A stretch of DNA of 27,699 bases, taken from the IMG/VR virus record IMGVR_UViG_3300022919_000010, positions 1-27,699 of that record. The stretch is one strand, 5' to 3'. Position numbers and translations under genes: made by a program. Under the pieces are notes generated by a model. The model saw only the letters and a program-made list of their open reading frames with translations, did not search any database and was not told the DNA's origin. This DNA is from a virus. Positions 9,901-15,871 of the stretch are shown in pieces. Positions within the stretch are counted from its first letter, which is position 1. Each line of letters begins with the position of its first letter.

Positions 9901-10526
9901 TATCATCAAATTTTGGAACAGGACTAAGTTTTCAAACTAATAATCCTGCATCGGCAAACACGAATATTGAATCTATGAGAGTTATGTACGGCAGGACTAC
10001 GTTTGGCTCTATGCGCCCTCTTTATATAGACAACGACGTTTCGGCTCCTTCACAGATTAATGGTATTTATTATGACACAGATAACACGGGCTATTCCTTT
10101 GGAATTGGTAAAGTCGTGTCAGGTACGAAAACAAATCAAATTACCTTAACAGACGCTAATGTAGTGCAAATAACAGGGAAGGCTACGGTATCATCGGCTC
10201 CAACAAACTTGACAGATGTTGTAAGACTGCAAGATGTTTCACTTTCCATAGCCACCACTACTTCGGCAACATCTTTCGCTATTCCTAGCACGGGTGGTAT
10301 TTATAGATTTGAGGGAACTACCTCAACTTTTACACTTCCATCAGTCGCAAGCAGTATAGGTAAAACATTAATAATTGCAAATAGAGGTTCGGGCAGCATA
10401 ACGTTAAATACAAACGCAGGTGCTAATGAACTTTATAGCGCAGGTACGCTATCAAACACAACAATTATAAATATAACAGCAACATCAAAATTGATTAACG
10501 ATGGTGTTAATTGGTCGTTCTATTAA
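6978..10526 (+). CDS. Long tail fibre-like protein with signal peptide
   Basis: A 1182-residue protein, very rich in Ser, Thr, Gly and Asn, with many short beta repeats, as in trimeric phage fibres. It opens with a clear Sec signal peptide: MKR, a hydrophobic core (LITILLLAISG) and a cleavage-like FASAQ, so mature protein would start at Gln. Fibre repeats include NETATGIKT and NESKTGNLD around residues 460-530, a GTSG-LIGNTLNIPNYATGGG module near residue 290 shared with the next gene, and a GTTG-rich middle. The C-terminus (about residues 1090-1182) is a beta domain ending SKLINDGVNWSFY. No S74 chaperone domain is seen. A signal peptide on a virion fibre is unusual; either this protein is exported or the segment anchors it at the membrane before assembly. 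Confidence 0.75.
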   Translation: MKRLITILLLAISGFASAQTYQLNYPDIRIGNSNTGKIVLRGSNVQFPFLALGSITDSVVTIDNGVFKKVPRSQFSGGGGGAVSSVFGRTGAVTAQSSDYDPFYPLLVGTYNNPTWINTLAYSKITGVPAFITTETDPVWSGVSASYRTKTQNDGLYYPLTGNPSGFLTSFTELDPTVPAYAKTLTAFSVIKPSTDVLYEPIIASGSATQYIKGNKTLGTFQTDVSANTDVAANTAARHSAVTIGTANGLSLAGQVLSIGLSSSGVNGALSGSDWNTFNSKQNQLVLTTLGTSGTASLIGNTLNIPNYATGGGAGSSALRVPVTLASGATVIPITWATYSATYGASPTDLSLIELSSTGDRQVFTNWYSDDNGVTYKFDVAPETGSRNFVVVISGGSMVSSGNVTSVTSANGDISVTNSSTTPVLTLNSGTGANQIVKRNGSGVIADLAPYALDVNVLHKTGNETATGIKTLQRIIVGSATTSEKIETDGYVKAVGFATLAGTSSDLLTADGGITTSGNFLHTTGNESKTGNLDLDGFFTAKRIGIDVSSFSDALTVNGNSRFGISTAANVLVDVQGSTGNNKLISKRNGVEEGLEIDASTVRVKQISVGRDPLGIMGTFEGTITNGNNLDGIIVTTKTAATSSGYYDVFGISSQTTDQNIPSGVYDTGLRVAITGDAYSQANTFAGRLGTQIGLRGRAGFGGNTGGQTGAIVDNAIGVLAEIRNETPNVTIGNAYGIKIASLASNAGNITNLYGLYQEDVNAKNFFAGDVEGKSFKKTGGTSLQFLKADGSVDNSTYLSSAAITTGQTIGANTTGSAATLGTTRSIWGQNFNGATNVSGALSGATTINASGIITGSSFTGAGTGLTGTASSLVSGNATKLSTPRSIGTTGITSTPASFDGSTNVNIAVTDVPGSIVSGNISGSATGTSLNQVLAAGNIFTRSSSGTTGSPVFEDIIRYGVDGSSVSKIRGINSLSSNFGTGLSFQTNNPASANTNIESMRVMYGRTTFGSMRPLYIDNDVSAPSQINGIYYDTDNTGYSFGIGKVVSGTKTNQITLTDANVVQITGKATVSSAPTNLTDVVRLQDVSLSIATTTSATSFAIPSTGGIYRFEGTTSTFTLPSVASSIGKTLIIANRGSGSITLNTNAGANELYSAGTLSNTTIINITATSKLINDGVNWSFY
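7817..7914 (+). repeat. Fibre module shared with the next fibre gene, copy 1
   Basis: This encodes a KQN-...-GTSG-LIG-TLNIPNYATGGG module. A second copy at 10898-10998 is strongly similar in protein but diverged in DNA at synonymous sites. This points to an old duplication or modular exchange between neighbouring fibre genes. Confidence 0.7.
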
Positions 10527-10537
10527 AAATATAAATC

Positions 10538-11959
10538 ATGAAAAAAATATTATTAATCCTTTCTTTTTTTGTTTCGTATTCTGCATACGCTCAGTACGTA
10601 CCGAAGGCAGGGAACAAATTAAATGTTAAGCCTAACGGGATATTGGTTCCAACTTCATCGGCTGATGATACACCTATAGCAAGACTAGAGGTTTTTGCTT
10701 CAGGCGTTTCTACGATAAAACCAACAGCTTTACCTATTGCATCTGCTTCTCTTTTAGGGGCTTTTAGGGTAGGCACAGGACTTTCGATAGATATAAATGG
10801 GATTTTAAGTACTGTTGGCGGTTCTGCTCCTGACACGACTATTTATCGTACAGTAGCAAATAGTAGAAGTTTAGCACAAACACAAACGGCTTTAAATGCA
10901 AAACAAAATAATATTACCTTAACCACAACAGGAACATCAGGAGCCGCTACGTTAATAGGCTCAACATTAAATATCCCAAACTATGCAACTGGTGGCGGCG
11001 GAGGTTCTTATGTTGATTTGACAACTAATCAAAGTGTTGGCGGTGTTAAAACGTTTACAGCTGATAATCTTTATATTGATGGGGGTACTGGAACACAAAA
11101 AATGTTTGGTTTTTCTGGAGCTGACGTTAATCCAAATTTTAAGGGTGTTTACGATTTTGATGGGGGTTATTCTGGATTTCAGTCAGGAACAAGCAAAGGC
11201 GTTCAAGTGTTTGGCTATTGGGGGGTGACTATTCAAGGTAACACTCAAAATAATACACCTAACACAACTGCATTGATTACGGGCGGCGCAACAGATCCAT
11301 CGTTAAGAGTTATCCAAACTACAAACACAGCCCCTATAGTAGATTTAAAAGCGGCTGCAAGTACGTCTGGGGATTACTTAAGTTTAAGCACAAGTGCAGG
11401 GAATGCAAATGTTTTAAGGATTAAAAGTACAGGCGCATTAACATTGCCTTTAGTTACTGCATCATCCGTTCTAAAGTTAAACGCTTCTAACGAAGTTGTT
11501 CCCGCTGTTAGTAATACCGACTTTTTACCTGTTGCATCGCCAACAATGACGGGAACGCCAGTCGCGCCAACTCCAGGAAGTAATATAAACACAACGCAAA
11601 TTCCAACAACAGCATGGACTAATACATATTACGCAGCAAAAGCAAGTCCGACTTTTACGGGTACGCCAGCAGCGCCGACGGCAAGTGCTAAAACGAGTAC
11701 CACGCAAATAGCAACAACTGCTTTTGTAGGTAAACAATTTACAGCAACAGGAAGCGGAACAGGCGCAGCAACAACAATCAGTTTTGCTCATGGGGTTACG
11801 GGCGTTACATCGGCAAATAGCGTAATTGTTACGCCTAACAATGCAGCAGCGGCAGGATTGATTTATGTAACTTTGGATGCTACAAACGTCAATGTTGTAT
11901 ACTCGGTTGCTCCTGCTTCAGGCACAAACAACTTAGCTTATTCAGTTTCAATTAAATAG
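10538..11959 (+). CDS. Tail fibre protein with signal peptide
   Basis: A 473-residue protein starting 11 nt after the long fibre gene. Residues 1-18 form a Sec signal peptide (MKKILLILSFFVSYSAYAQY, cleavage likely before Gln). Around residue 125 is the module shared with the upstream fibre gene. Residues 333-400 hold two 36-residue tandem repeats of the SPTFTGTP-APT-TTQIATTAF type, which is classic phage fibre sequence. The C-terminal ~70 residues form a Ser/Thr/Val beta domain (FAHGVTGVTSANSVIVTPNN) of a kind seen at fibre tips. Role: a receptor-binding or accessory fibre. The fibre call is strong; the export signal is as clear as in its two neighbours and is unexplained. Confidence 0.82.
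   Translation: MKKILLILSFFVSYSAYAQYVPKAGNKLNVKPNGILVPTSSADDTPIARLEVFASGVSTIKPTALPIASASLLGAFRVGTGLSIDINGILSTVGGSAPDTTIYRTVANSRSLAQTQTALNAKQNNITLTTTGTSGAATLIGSTLNIPNYATGGGGGSYVDLTTNQSVGGVKTFTADNLYIDGGTGTQKMFGFSGADVNPNFKGVYDFDGGYSGFQSGTSKGVQVFGYWGVTIQGNTQNNTPNTTALITGGATDPSLRVIQTTNTAPIVDLKAAASTSGDYLSLSTSAGNANVLRIKSTGALTLPLVTASSVLKLNASNEVVPAVSNTDFLPVASPTMTGTPVAPTPGSNINTTQIPTTAWTNTYYAAKASPTFTGTPAAPTASAKTSTTQIATTAFVGKQFTATGSGTGAATTISFAHGVTGVTSANSVIVTPNNAAAAGLIYVTLDATNVNVVYSVAPASGTNNLAYSVSIK
10898..10998 (+). repeat. Fibre module shared with previous gene, copy 2
   Basis: Second copy of the KQN-GTSG-LIG-TLNIPNYATGGG module found at 7817-7914. Protein identity is high, while synonymous positions differ. 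Confidence 0.7.
11534..11731 (+). repeat. Tandem 108-nt fibre repeats (36 aa)
   Basis: Two in-frame copies begin at 11534 and 11642 (ASPTMTGTPVAPT and ASPTFTGTPAAPT, each followed by TTQI-TTA). The 108-nt period matches repeats found in many phage fibre shafts. Confidence 0.75.
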
Positions 11960-11961
11960 CC

Positions 11962-12474
11962 ATGAAAAAATTATTAATCTTATTACTATTCGTAAGTGCT
12001 TTTGCTAAAGCGCAATTAACGCCAGTTGCATCTAAATCTTTTGGTACAATATCAGATTTGAGGTCACAAAGCGGAAGTTCAAATACTCAGGTATTGTTAC
12101 AGGGTTTGAATGCCATAAATGATGGTAACGGAGGAATCTATATGTGGGATGATTTAAGCACAGCCACAGATGATGGACTTTCCGTTATTAAAGTAGCAAG
12201 CGTAACAACTGGAAGATGGCTTAAAATGCCAAATTCAAACACAATTAAAGGTAATGTAACTTTTAGTGCTGCAGTTCTGCAAACAGCCTATGTAGTTAAT
12301 CATGGACTTTCGTTTGCGCCTAATCAGATTTACATACAAGCAAGGTCGTCAAATGCTGCGGTTCCGTCATGGGTAAGTAATATTACTTCTACATCTTTTA
12401 CGGTAAATTTCGCAAGCGTTCCGATTTTAGGAACAAACAATATTACAATTGATTACTTAATTATTAAGTTCTAA
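11962..12474 (+). CDS. Fibre/tailspike head-type protein with signal peptide
   Basis: A 170-residue protein that begins 2 nt after the upstream stop. It starts with a Sec signal peptide (MKKLLILLLFVSAFAKAQLT). Residues 27-90 match a pattern often found at the head of tailspikes and beta-helix proteins: a 'DLRSQSGSSNTQVLLQG' start, then NDGNGGIYMWDD, then TTGRWLKMP. The C-terminal part (VVNHGLSFAPNQIYIQARSS to the end) is a small beta domain like that closing the preceding fibre. The gene overlaps the beta-helix gene by one nucleotide (TAATG). A plausible reading is that this protein and the next form a split tailspike: a head/adaptor followed by a beta-helix. That pairing is inferred from order and coupling. 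Confidence 0.68.
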   Translation: MKKLLILLLFVSAFAKAQLTPVASKSFGTISDLRSQSGSSNTQVLLQGLNAINDGNGGIYMWDDLSTATDDGLSVIKVASVTTGRWLKMPNSNTIKGNVTFSAAVLQTAYVVNHGLSFAPNQIYIQARSSNAAVPSWVSNITSTSFTVNFASVPILGTNNITIDYLIIKF

Positions 12475-13712
12475 TGAAAAAACTAATATTATTACCAGAA
12501 ACAATACCTCCTATAAGTTCTACGGTAAGCAAAACAACTCACGTAATAACTTATTCAGATGGAATTGTAATTACTTTAGTTGGCAGCAATACGGTTGCTA
12601 TTCGTAAAGCTGCTTATTTAAAAGCTAAAGGCGAAGTTAAGCCATCTGTTTCAGATGTTAAAACAATTTCTTTTTTAGAGTTTGCAAACTTATCGGATAT
12701 TTCAGATAAAAAGTATAGAGTAACACCAGGCAATTACAAACAAGGCATTTATCATAAGAATTTAAAAAACGTTATTTTCTATGGTGATGGTGTAAACATA
12801 TCAGATCTTAAAACACCAGCTTTAACGATTGCGGGTAAAAGCGTAAATGTGAGTTATGAGGGGTTTAATTTTACAAACATTAACTCTTACCAAATAGTTG
12901 TTGAAAACGCTGATAAAAATGTTTACAATGGCTCAGAGGGTGGTTTTATTGATGGCTTAAAAATAAATAAATTCACCTTCGATGGTGGTGGTCGTCCTTT
13001 TCATTCAGATGGAAATGTAAGATCAAAAGGAGTTCACGACGGCGTATTAAAAGGCTTTGTTTTCTCAAATAATGTAGTCAAAAACAACCTCGGATCTAAG
13101 TTCATGGTTTACTTAGGTAATGGTTTTGACTTCGATATTTTCGGCAACACGTTTGAAAACATCAACAAGCAGAATAATGAAGATAATGGGATGTTTTACC
13201 TTAAAGCAACAGGTAAGCTGCATAATAACAAAGCATCGAATTATCAAGGTTATTTAGCCCGTATATGGCCCCATAGTATTGGAGAAAGAAGAACGGTCGA
13301 GGTTTATAATAACATAGGCTTAGATGGCGATAAATATGGGTTGATTGAATTACAGTTTTCTCCTGACTTTATAGATAGAGGCGCAGAGCCAGCTGACGCA
13401 AAAGTGTATAACAATACGGCCTTAAACCTAAACAAAACAACTGATTGGGCTGGGGAATTGCTAACTTTATACAATACTTTTGGCAAAGTGGAGTATTACA
13501 ATAACTTAGGAGCGAGTTTAGTAGGCCAAGAGGGAGGCAGGCCAACAAGGGATTATAAAGTAATATCTGGTAATAAAATGGTTTTCGGTCAATACGATGA
13601 TAAGAAAACGACTTTAATAGTATCTGGTCAGAATTTATATTTCGACAAAGTATCTGATGCAGTAAACGATAATTTAACAAGTAAACATAACGGAATAGGA
13701 GCCGTTCAATAA
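12474..13712 (+). CDS. Beta-helix tailspike-like protein
   Basis: A 412-residue protein. From about residue 90 on it shows a regular rhythm of Asn/Gly/Val-rich turns (GDGVNISDL, YNGSEGGFIDGLKI, FGNTFENINK, VYNNIGLDGD, VYNNTALNLN, YYNNLGASLV), typical of right-handed parallel beta-helix proteins such as pectate-lyase-like folds and phage depolymerase tailspikes. No signal peptide is seen: the MKKLILLPETIPPISS start is not followed by a hydrophobic core. The N-terminal ~60 residues look like an attachment segment. Its likely role is binding or cutting host surface polysaccharide. I cannot name catalytic residues, so enzyme activity is unproven. Translation is probably coupled to the upstream 170-residue protein. 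Confidence 0.7.
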   Translation: MKKLILLPETIPPISSTVSKTTHVITYSDGIVITLVGSNTVAIRKAAYLKAKGEVKPSVSDVKTISFLEFANLSDISDKKYRVTPGNYKQGIYHKNLKNVIFYGDGVNISDLKTPALTIAGKSVNVSYEGFNFTNINSYQIVVENADKNVYNGSEGGFIDGLKINKFTFDGGGRPFHSDGNVRSKGVHDGVLKGFVFSNNVVKNNLGSKFMVYLGNGFDFDIFGNTFENINKQNNEDNGMFYLKATGKLHNNKASNYQGYLARIWPHSIGERRTVEVYNNIGLDGDKYGLIELQFSPDFIDRGAEPADAKVYNNTALNLNKTTDWAGELLTLYNTFGKVEYYNNLGASLVGQEGGRPTRDYKVISGNKMVFGQYDDKKTTLIVSGQNLYFDKVSDAVNDNLTSKHNGIGAVQ

Positions 13713-13714
13713 TT

Positions 13715-13858
13715 ATGATAGATCCAAAAGAAAAAGAGCAGGAAGTTGAACAAACTGAACAGGAAAGTGAATGTAGCCAAGATTCCGATTGCGGTAAAGG
13801 TCAGGTTTGTATTCGAGGCAGATGTGTAGACGAGCTTTCTCAGGAAGATGAATCTTAA
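13715..13858 (+). CDS. 47-aa acidic cysteine-rich protein
   Basis: A small reading frame that starts 2 nt after the beta-helix gene and overlaps the next gene (ATG 13848) by 11 nt. The N-terminal half is very acidic (KEKEQEVEQTEQESE). The second half has four cysteines as CSQDSDCGKGQVCIRGRCV, spaced 5-5-4. This 'C-D-DC-G-C-G-C' layout resembles small disulphide-rich domains found in secreted bacterial and animal proteins. No signal peptide is present, so it would be made in the cytoplasm unless it leaves with the virion or through lysis. Function unknown. The packing and the motif support a real gene. Confidence 0.6.
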   Translation: MIDPKEKEQEVEQTEQESECSQDSDCGKGQVCIRGRCVDELSQEDES

Positions 13859-14222
13859 GCCAATATTTACGTTACTATTATTATTGATCCACGTCATTTG
13901 TTTGGCGTGGTATCTGTATTTAGGGCCAAAATATATGGCAGATCATAAATATTTACACGTGTTGTTGCTTTATGGTCCTGCTTTAATATTACCAGCTATA
14001 AATAATTCACTTAGAAGTAATAACGACAACAAATATCAGATTTACATTTATCAATCACACAACCTGTTTTGCTTATTAGTTGGCACTATATATGCGATGT
14101 ATTATGTGGGTATATTTTTCACTCCAAGAGTTCAAGTCGTAACAGGTTGTTTTATATTTATAATTTTAATTATATTAGTATTTTCTAACCTATGGCGATA
14201 CGGCTTCTTTAAGCATAAGTAA
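13848..14222 (+). CDS. Four-TM membrane protein
   Basis: A 124-residue protein with about four predicted membrane segments: residues 7-25 (FTLLLLLIHVICLAWYLYL), 38-52, 72-90 and 98-115 (TGCFIFIILIILVFSNLW). It starts inside the 3' end of the cysteine-rich gene. I recognise no family. Its location between the fibre genes and the lysis operon, next to two other membrane proteins, is compatible with a holin/antiholin-like or superinfection-related role; that is inference only. Confidence 0.6.
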   Translation: MNLKPIFTLLLLLIHVICLAWYLYLGPKYMADHKYLHVLLLYGPALILPAINNSLRSNNDNKYQIYIYQSHNLFCLLVGTIYAMYYVGIFFTPRVQVVTGCFIFIILIILVFSNLWRYGFFKHK

Positions 14223-14235
14223 AGGCATACAAAGC

Positions 14236-14553
14236 ATGACACAATATAGAGTAATGACTAATCCTAATTCGCCTCATCAACCAGATTTATGGTTCGAAAT
14301 CGTAGAGATACTAAAATCCTACAATCTTTTTTTGATAGCCTTATTAATTCCTTTAAATAAGGCTATAAGTAAATACTTTGAGTATAAGAAGCAGAAAGAT
14401 AAGGAAGCGATAAAAGAAGTTGTTACCGAAGTGTTTACTCCATTTCAGAACGAAATGAGGTCAGACTTAAAGGAAATCAAACAAGCCCAGGAAGCCGACC
14501 GCTTACAATTCAATAAGGATATTAAAGAACTACTTAGAGAAATAAAGAAATGA
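14236..14553 (+). CDS. Single-TM coiled-coil protein (holin/spanin-like?)
   Basis: A 105-residue protein with one membrane segment near residues 28-45 (YNLFLIALLIPLNKAI) and a long charged coiled coil to the end (YKKQKDKEAIKEVVTEVF, then KDIKELLREIKK). Start 14236 has an A/G-rich upstream stretch; ATG 14254 is an alternative. It ends in an ATGA overlap with the next gene. This N-terminal anchor plus coiled-coil layout occurs in inner-membrane spanins and in phage lysis accessory proteins, but no lipoprotein partner lies beside it on this strand. Function tentative. Confidence 0.55.
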   Translation: MTQYRVMTNPNSPHQPDLWFEIVEILKSYNLFLIALLIPLNKAISKYFEYKKQKDKEAIKEVVTEVFTPFQNEMRSDLKEIKQAQEADRLQFNKDIKELLREIKK

Positions 14554-14849
14554 TAGCCATTAACGTAATCATAGTTCAATCTTTTTTTGCTATTATCTGG
14601 ATTCTTTTAAAGAAAGTGGTTTACTGTTTATGGGGGGAAGACTATAAAGCATTTAACTACATAAAGGATTGGTACTACTGGACAGAATACATTTTATTGT
14701 TTACAGCTACGGTGTTAACACCAAAACATACTACCGACGAGGGCATTCTAACACTCATTGTAGTTATCATGATTAAGTTCATTTTAGATAGACTTACATT
14801 TATAGATAATGCTTGTAAAAAGTATATCAAATCTAATAAGTCAACGTAA
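14550..14849 (+). CDS. Three-TM membrane protein
   Basis: A 99-residue protein translated in an ATGA overlap with the coiled-coil protein. Membrane segments: residues 3-19 (AINVIIVQSFFAIIWIL), about 44-60, and 66-82 (ILTLIVVIMIKFILDRL), with a Lys-rich C-terminus. Size and topology fit the broad holin class, but many unrelated small phage membrane proteins look the same. Together with the two upstream membrane genes it forms a membrane-protein trio of unknown role. Confidence 0.55.
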   Translation: MIAINVIIVQSFFAIIWILLKKVVYCLWGEDYKAFNYIKDWYYWTEYILLFTATVLTPKHTTDEGILTLIVVIMIKFILDRLTFIDNACKKYIKSNKST

Positions 14850-14853
14850 CAAC

Positions 14854-14892
14854 ATTGTTGCTATCTACCTATATTGAAATGAAGTAAATTTG
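14854..14892 (+). promoter_or_regulatory. Promoter with upstream ATTGTTGC element
   Basis: TAAATTTG (14885-14892) is a consensus -7 box and ends 4 nt before the ATG at 14897. ACCTAT begins 18 nt upstream of it, and ATTGTTGC begins at 14854. The same three elements at identical spacing precede the next gene (15246-15284). A canonical TTTG at -33 is absent, so ACCTAT/ATTGTT may replace it. Confidence 0.5.
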
Positions 14893-14896
14893 TTTC

Positions 14897-15241
14897 ATGA
14901 AAGCAAATGAATTAAGAATAGGAAACGTATTAAAGCATAAATCTGGAGAGTTCTTTAAAATTACTGGCAGTGATTTATCTTTATTAGACATAAAAGAAGA
15001 TATATCAGCTATACTTCCAATAGAAATAACAGAAAAAATTCTTTTAAATTGCGGTTTTGTTCTAATGAATCAATGGTTTGATTATGAATTAGCTTTATTC
15101 AGAATTGGCTACATTACTAATGATGAATATTTTCAATTCGAAAGTAATGGCAAAGTGATTGATATTAAAAGCCTACATCAACTTCAAAATATAGTATATT
15201 TCAATTCAGAGCAAGAACTAGATGTGTCTAAAATATTATAA
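14897..15241 (+). CDS. Conserved-type hypothetical protein of Bacteroidetes mobile elements
   Basis: A 114-residue protein. The start MKANELRIGN, the middle PIEITEKILLNCGFVLMN and the 'IKSLHQLQNIVYF' end match a family of unknown function that I recall as common in Bacteroidetes phages and mobile elements. It has no membrane segment, signal peptide or catalytic motif that I can see. It sits alone behind its own promoter and may produce a leaderless transcript. Family recall is from pattern memory, not a search. Confidence 0.62.
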   Translation: MKANELRIGNVLKHKSGEFFKITGSDLSLLDIKEDISAILPIEITEKILLNCGFVLMNQWFDYELALFRIGYITNDEYFQFESNGKVIDIKSLHQLQNIVYFNSEQELDVSKIL

Positions 15242-15245
15242 CAAA

Positions 15246-15284
15246 ATTGTTACATACAACCTATTATATTTCTTCATACATTTG
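15246..15284 (+). promoter_or_regulatory. Promoter with upstream ATTGTTAC element
   Basis: TACATTTG (15277-15284) is a -7 box 20 nt before the ATG at 15305. ACCTAT (15259-15264) and ATTGTTAC (15246-15253) have the same spacing as in the preceding promoter. TAACAA-AA-TTGTTA (15239-15252) is a perfect inverted repeat over the upstream element. Confidence 0.5.
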
Positions 15285-15304
15285 ATTCAACAAACGAAAA
15301 GAAA

Positions 15305-15535
15305 ATGAAAAAGTTATTATTATCAATCTTATTATTAGGCGGTTTATCTGCTTCGGCTTTAGAGGTAAAATTAGAGCGTGTAAGCTACCGTAACGAGAAA
15401 TACGGAACAAGCATAGATCAATCAAAAGAAGTTCAATTTCGTAAAGCCACATTGGCTAAATATAAAAAATTAGGTTACGCATTCGATGGAATGGTAACAG
15501 GTGCGAACGGAAAGTTTATGAAGTTCGTTAAATAG
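15305..15535 (+). CDS. Small exported protein
   Basis: A 76-residue protein. Residues 1-19 form a Sec signal peptide (MKKLLLSILLLGGLSASALE) with an ASA cleavage-like site. The mature part is about 57 residues, basic and polar, with VKLERVSYRNEKYGTSIDQS and GANGKFMKFVK. An A-rich segment (ACGAAAAGAAA) precedes the ATG and may act as the translation signal, as is usual in Bacteroidetes. No domain recognised. A phage-encoded periplasmic protein could serve lysis or exclusion of other phages; this is inference. Confidence 0.6.
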   Translation: MKKLLLSILLLGGLSASALEVKLERVSYRNEKYGTSIDQSKEVQFRKATLAKYKKLGYAFDGMVTGANGKFMKFVK

Positions 15536-15720
15536 ATATTCTTTACTCGGCTTTATGCGTAAATGGAATCACCGAGCCGTAGGATGTTCCCCTGACACGT
15601 CTAACAGGAAATCAGCGCAAAACAATTGCGTGGCAAGACGAAAAATCGTGACAGCTCGGAAAGACGGCATATTTAAGAAATTTAAAATACGCATGAGGGA
15701 TGGCGTAAATTTGGAAGGTG

Positions 15721-15752
15721 AGCGATACTGTCGAGAGATAGAATCGCTTTTT
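15721..15752 (+). terminator. Terminator-like hairpin
   Basis: AGCGAT (15721-15726) pairs with ATCGCT (15743-15748), followed by a run of five T. It could end a short RNA starting near 15545. Confidence 0.4.
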
Positions 15753-15761
15753 AAAAGCTTC

Positions 15762-15787
15762 ATTATCTATTCTAGAGGATAGATAAT
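15762..15787. repeat. Perfect 9-bp inverted repeat
   Basis: ATTATCTAT (15762-15770) and ATAGATAAT (15779-15787) are perfect complements with an 8-nt loop (TCTAGAGG). It could be a hairpin in RNA or a protein-binding site. Confidence 0.55.
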
Positions 15788-15803
15788 TTGTTTGTTTGGA
15801 ATG

Positions 15804-15832
15804 GTCGCTATTCGGATGGGTAGCGACTTTCT
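15804..15832 (+). terminator. Hairpin GTCGCTA/TAGCGAC with short T-run
   Basis: A perfect 7-bp stem (15804-15810 with 15821-15827) and 10-nt loop, followed by TTTCT. It resembles a weak intrinsic terminator just ahead of the next gene's -7 box. Confidence 0.4.
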
Positions 15833-15846
15833 AGGTGCCAATCAAT

Positions 15847-15854
15847 TAAGTTTG
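15847..15854 (+). promoter_or_regulatory. TAnnTTTG -7 box
   Basis: TAAGTTTG lies 17 nt before the ATG at 15872. No TTTG -33 element is seen at proper spacing. Confidence 0.35.
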
Positions 15855-15871
15855 GTTAAAAATAACGAACA

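Larger units (their letters stand above)
15545..15832 (+). ncRNA. Candidate structured non-coding RNA region
   Basis: A 336-nt stretch without a convincing gene (15536-15871) holds a dense row of hairpins: CTCGG/CCGAG (15546/15572), CGCAA-AACAA-TTGCG (15616-15630), ACGA-AAAA-TCGT (15638-15649), ACGC...GCGT near 15688-15705, AGCGAT/ATCGCT (15721/15743) plus a T-run, ATTATCTAT/ATAGATAAT (15762/15779), and GTCGCTA/TAGCGAC (15804/15821). The stretch is visibly richer in G+C than its neighbours. A 75-codon frame (15555-15782) is present, but its codons (CGA, CGG, GAG, NNC) differ from surrounding genes. Strand is assumed from the T-runs. I do not recognise an RNA family. Confidence 0.4.

Noticed and set aside
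11034-11228. A 64-codon + strand frame inside the second fibre gene
   Set aside because: Out-of-frame shadow in a well supported fibre gene.
11525-11791. Cysteine-rich - strand frame of 88 codons
   Set aside because: It is the mirror of Ala/Thr/Gly codons (GCA, ACA) in the fibre repeat region, which read as Cys on the other strand.
13304-13680. Antisense frames 13304-13486 and 13369-13680
   Set aside because: Shadows of the beta-helix gene with no independent support.
15555-15782. A 75-codon + strand frame and its - strand counterpart (15569-15763)
   Set aside because: Codon style unlike neighbours, no clear translation signal, and the frame lies over many hairpins; treated as a structured RNA region instead. 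Not fully excluded as a gene.
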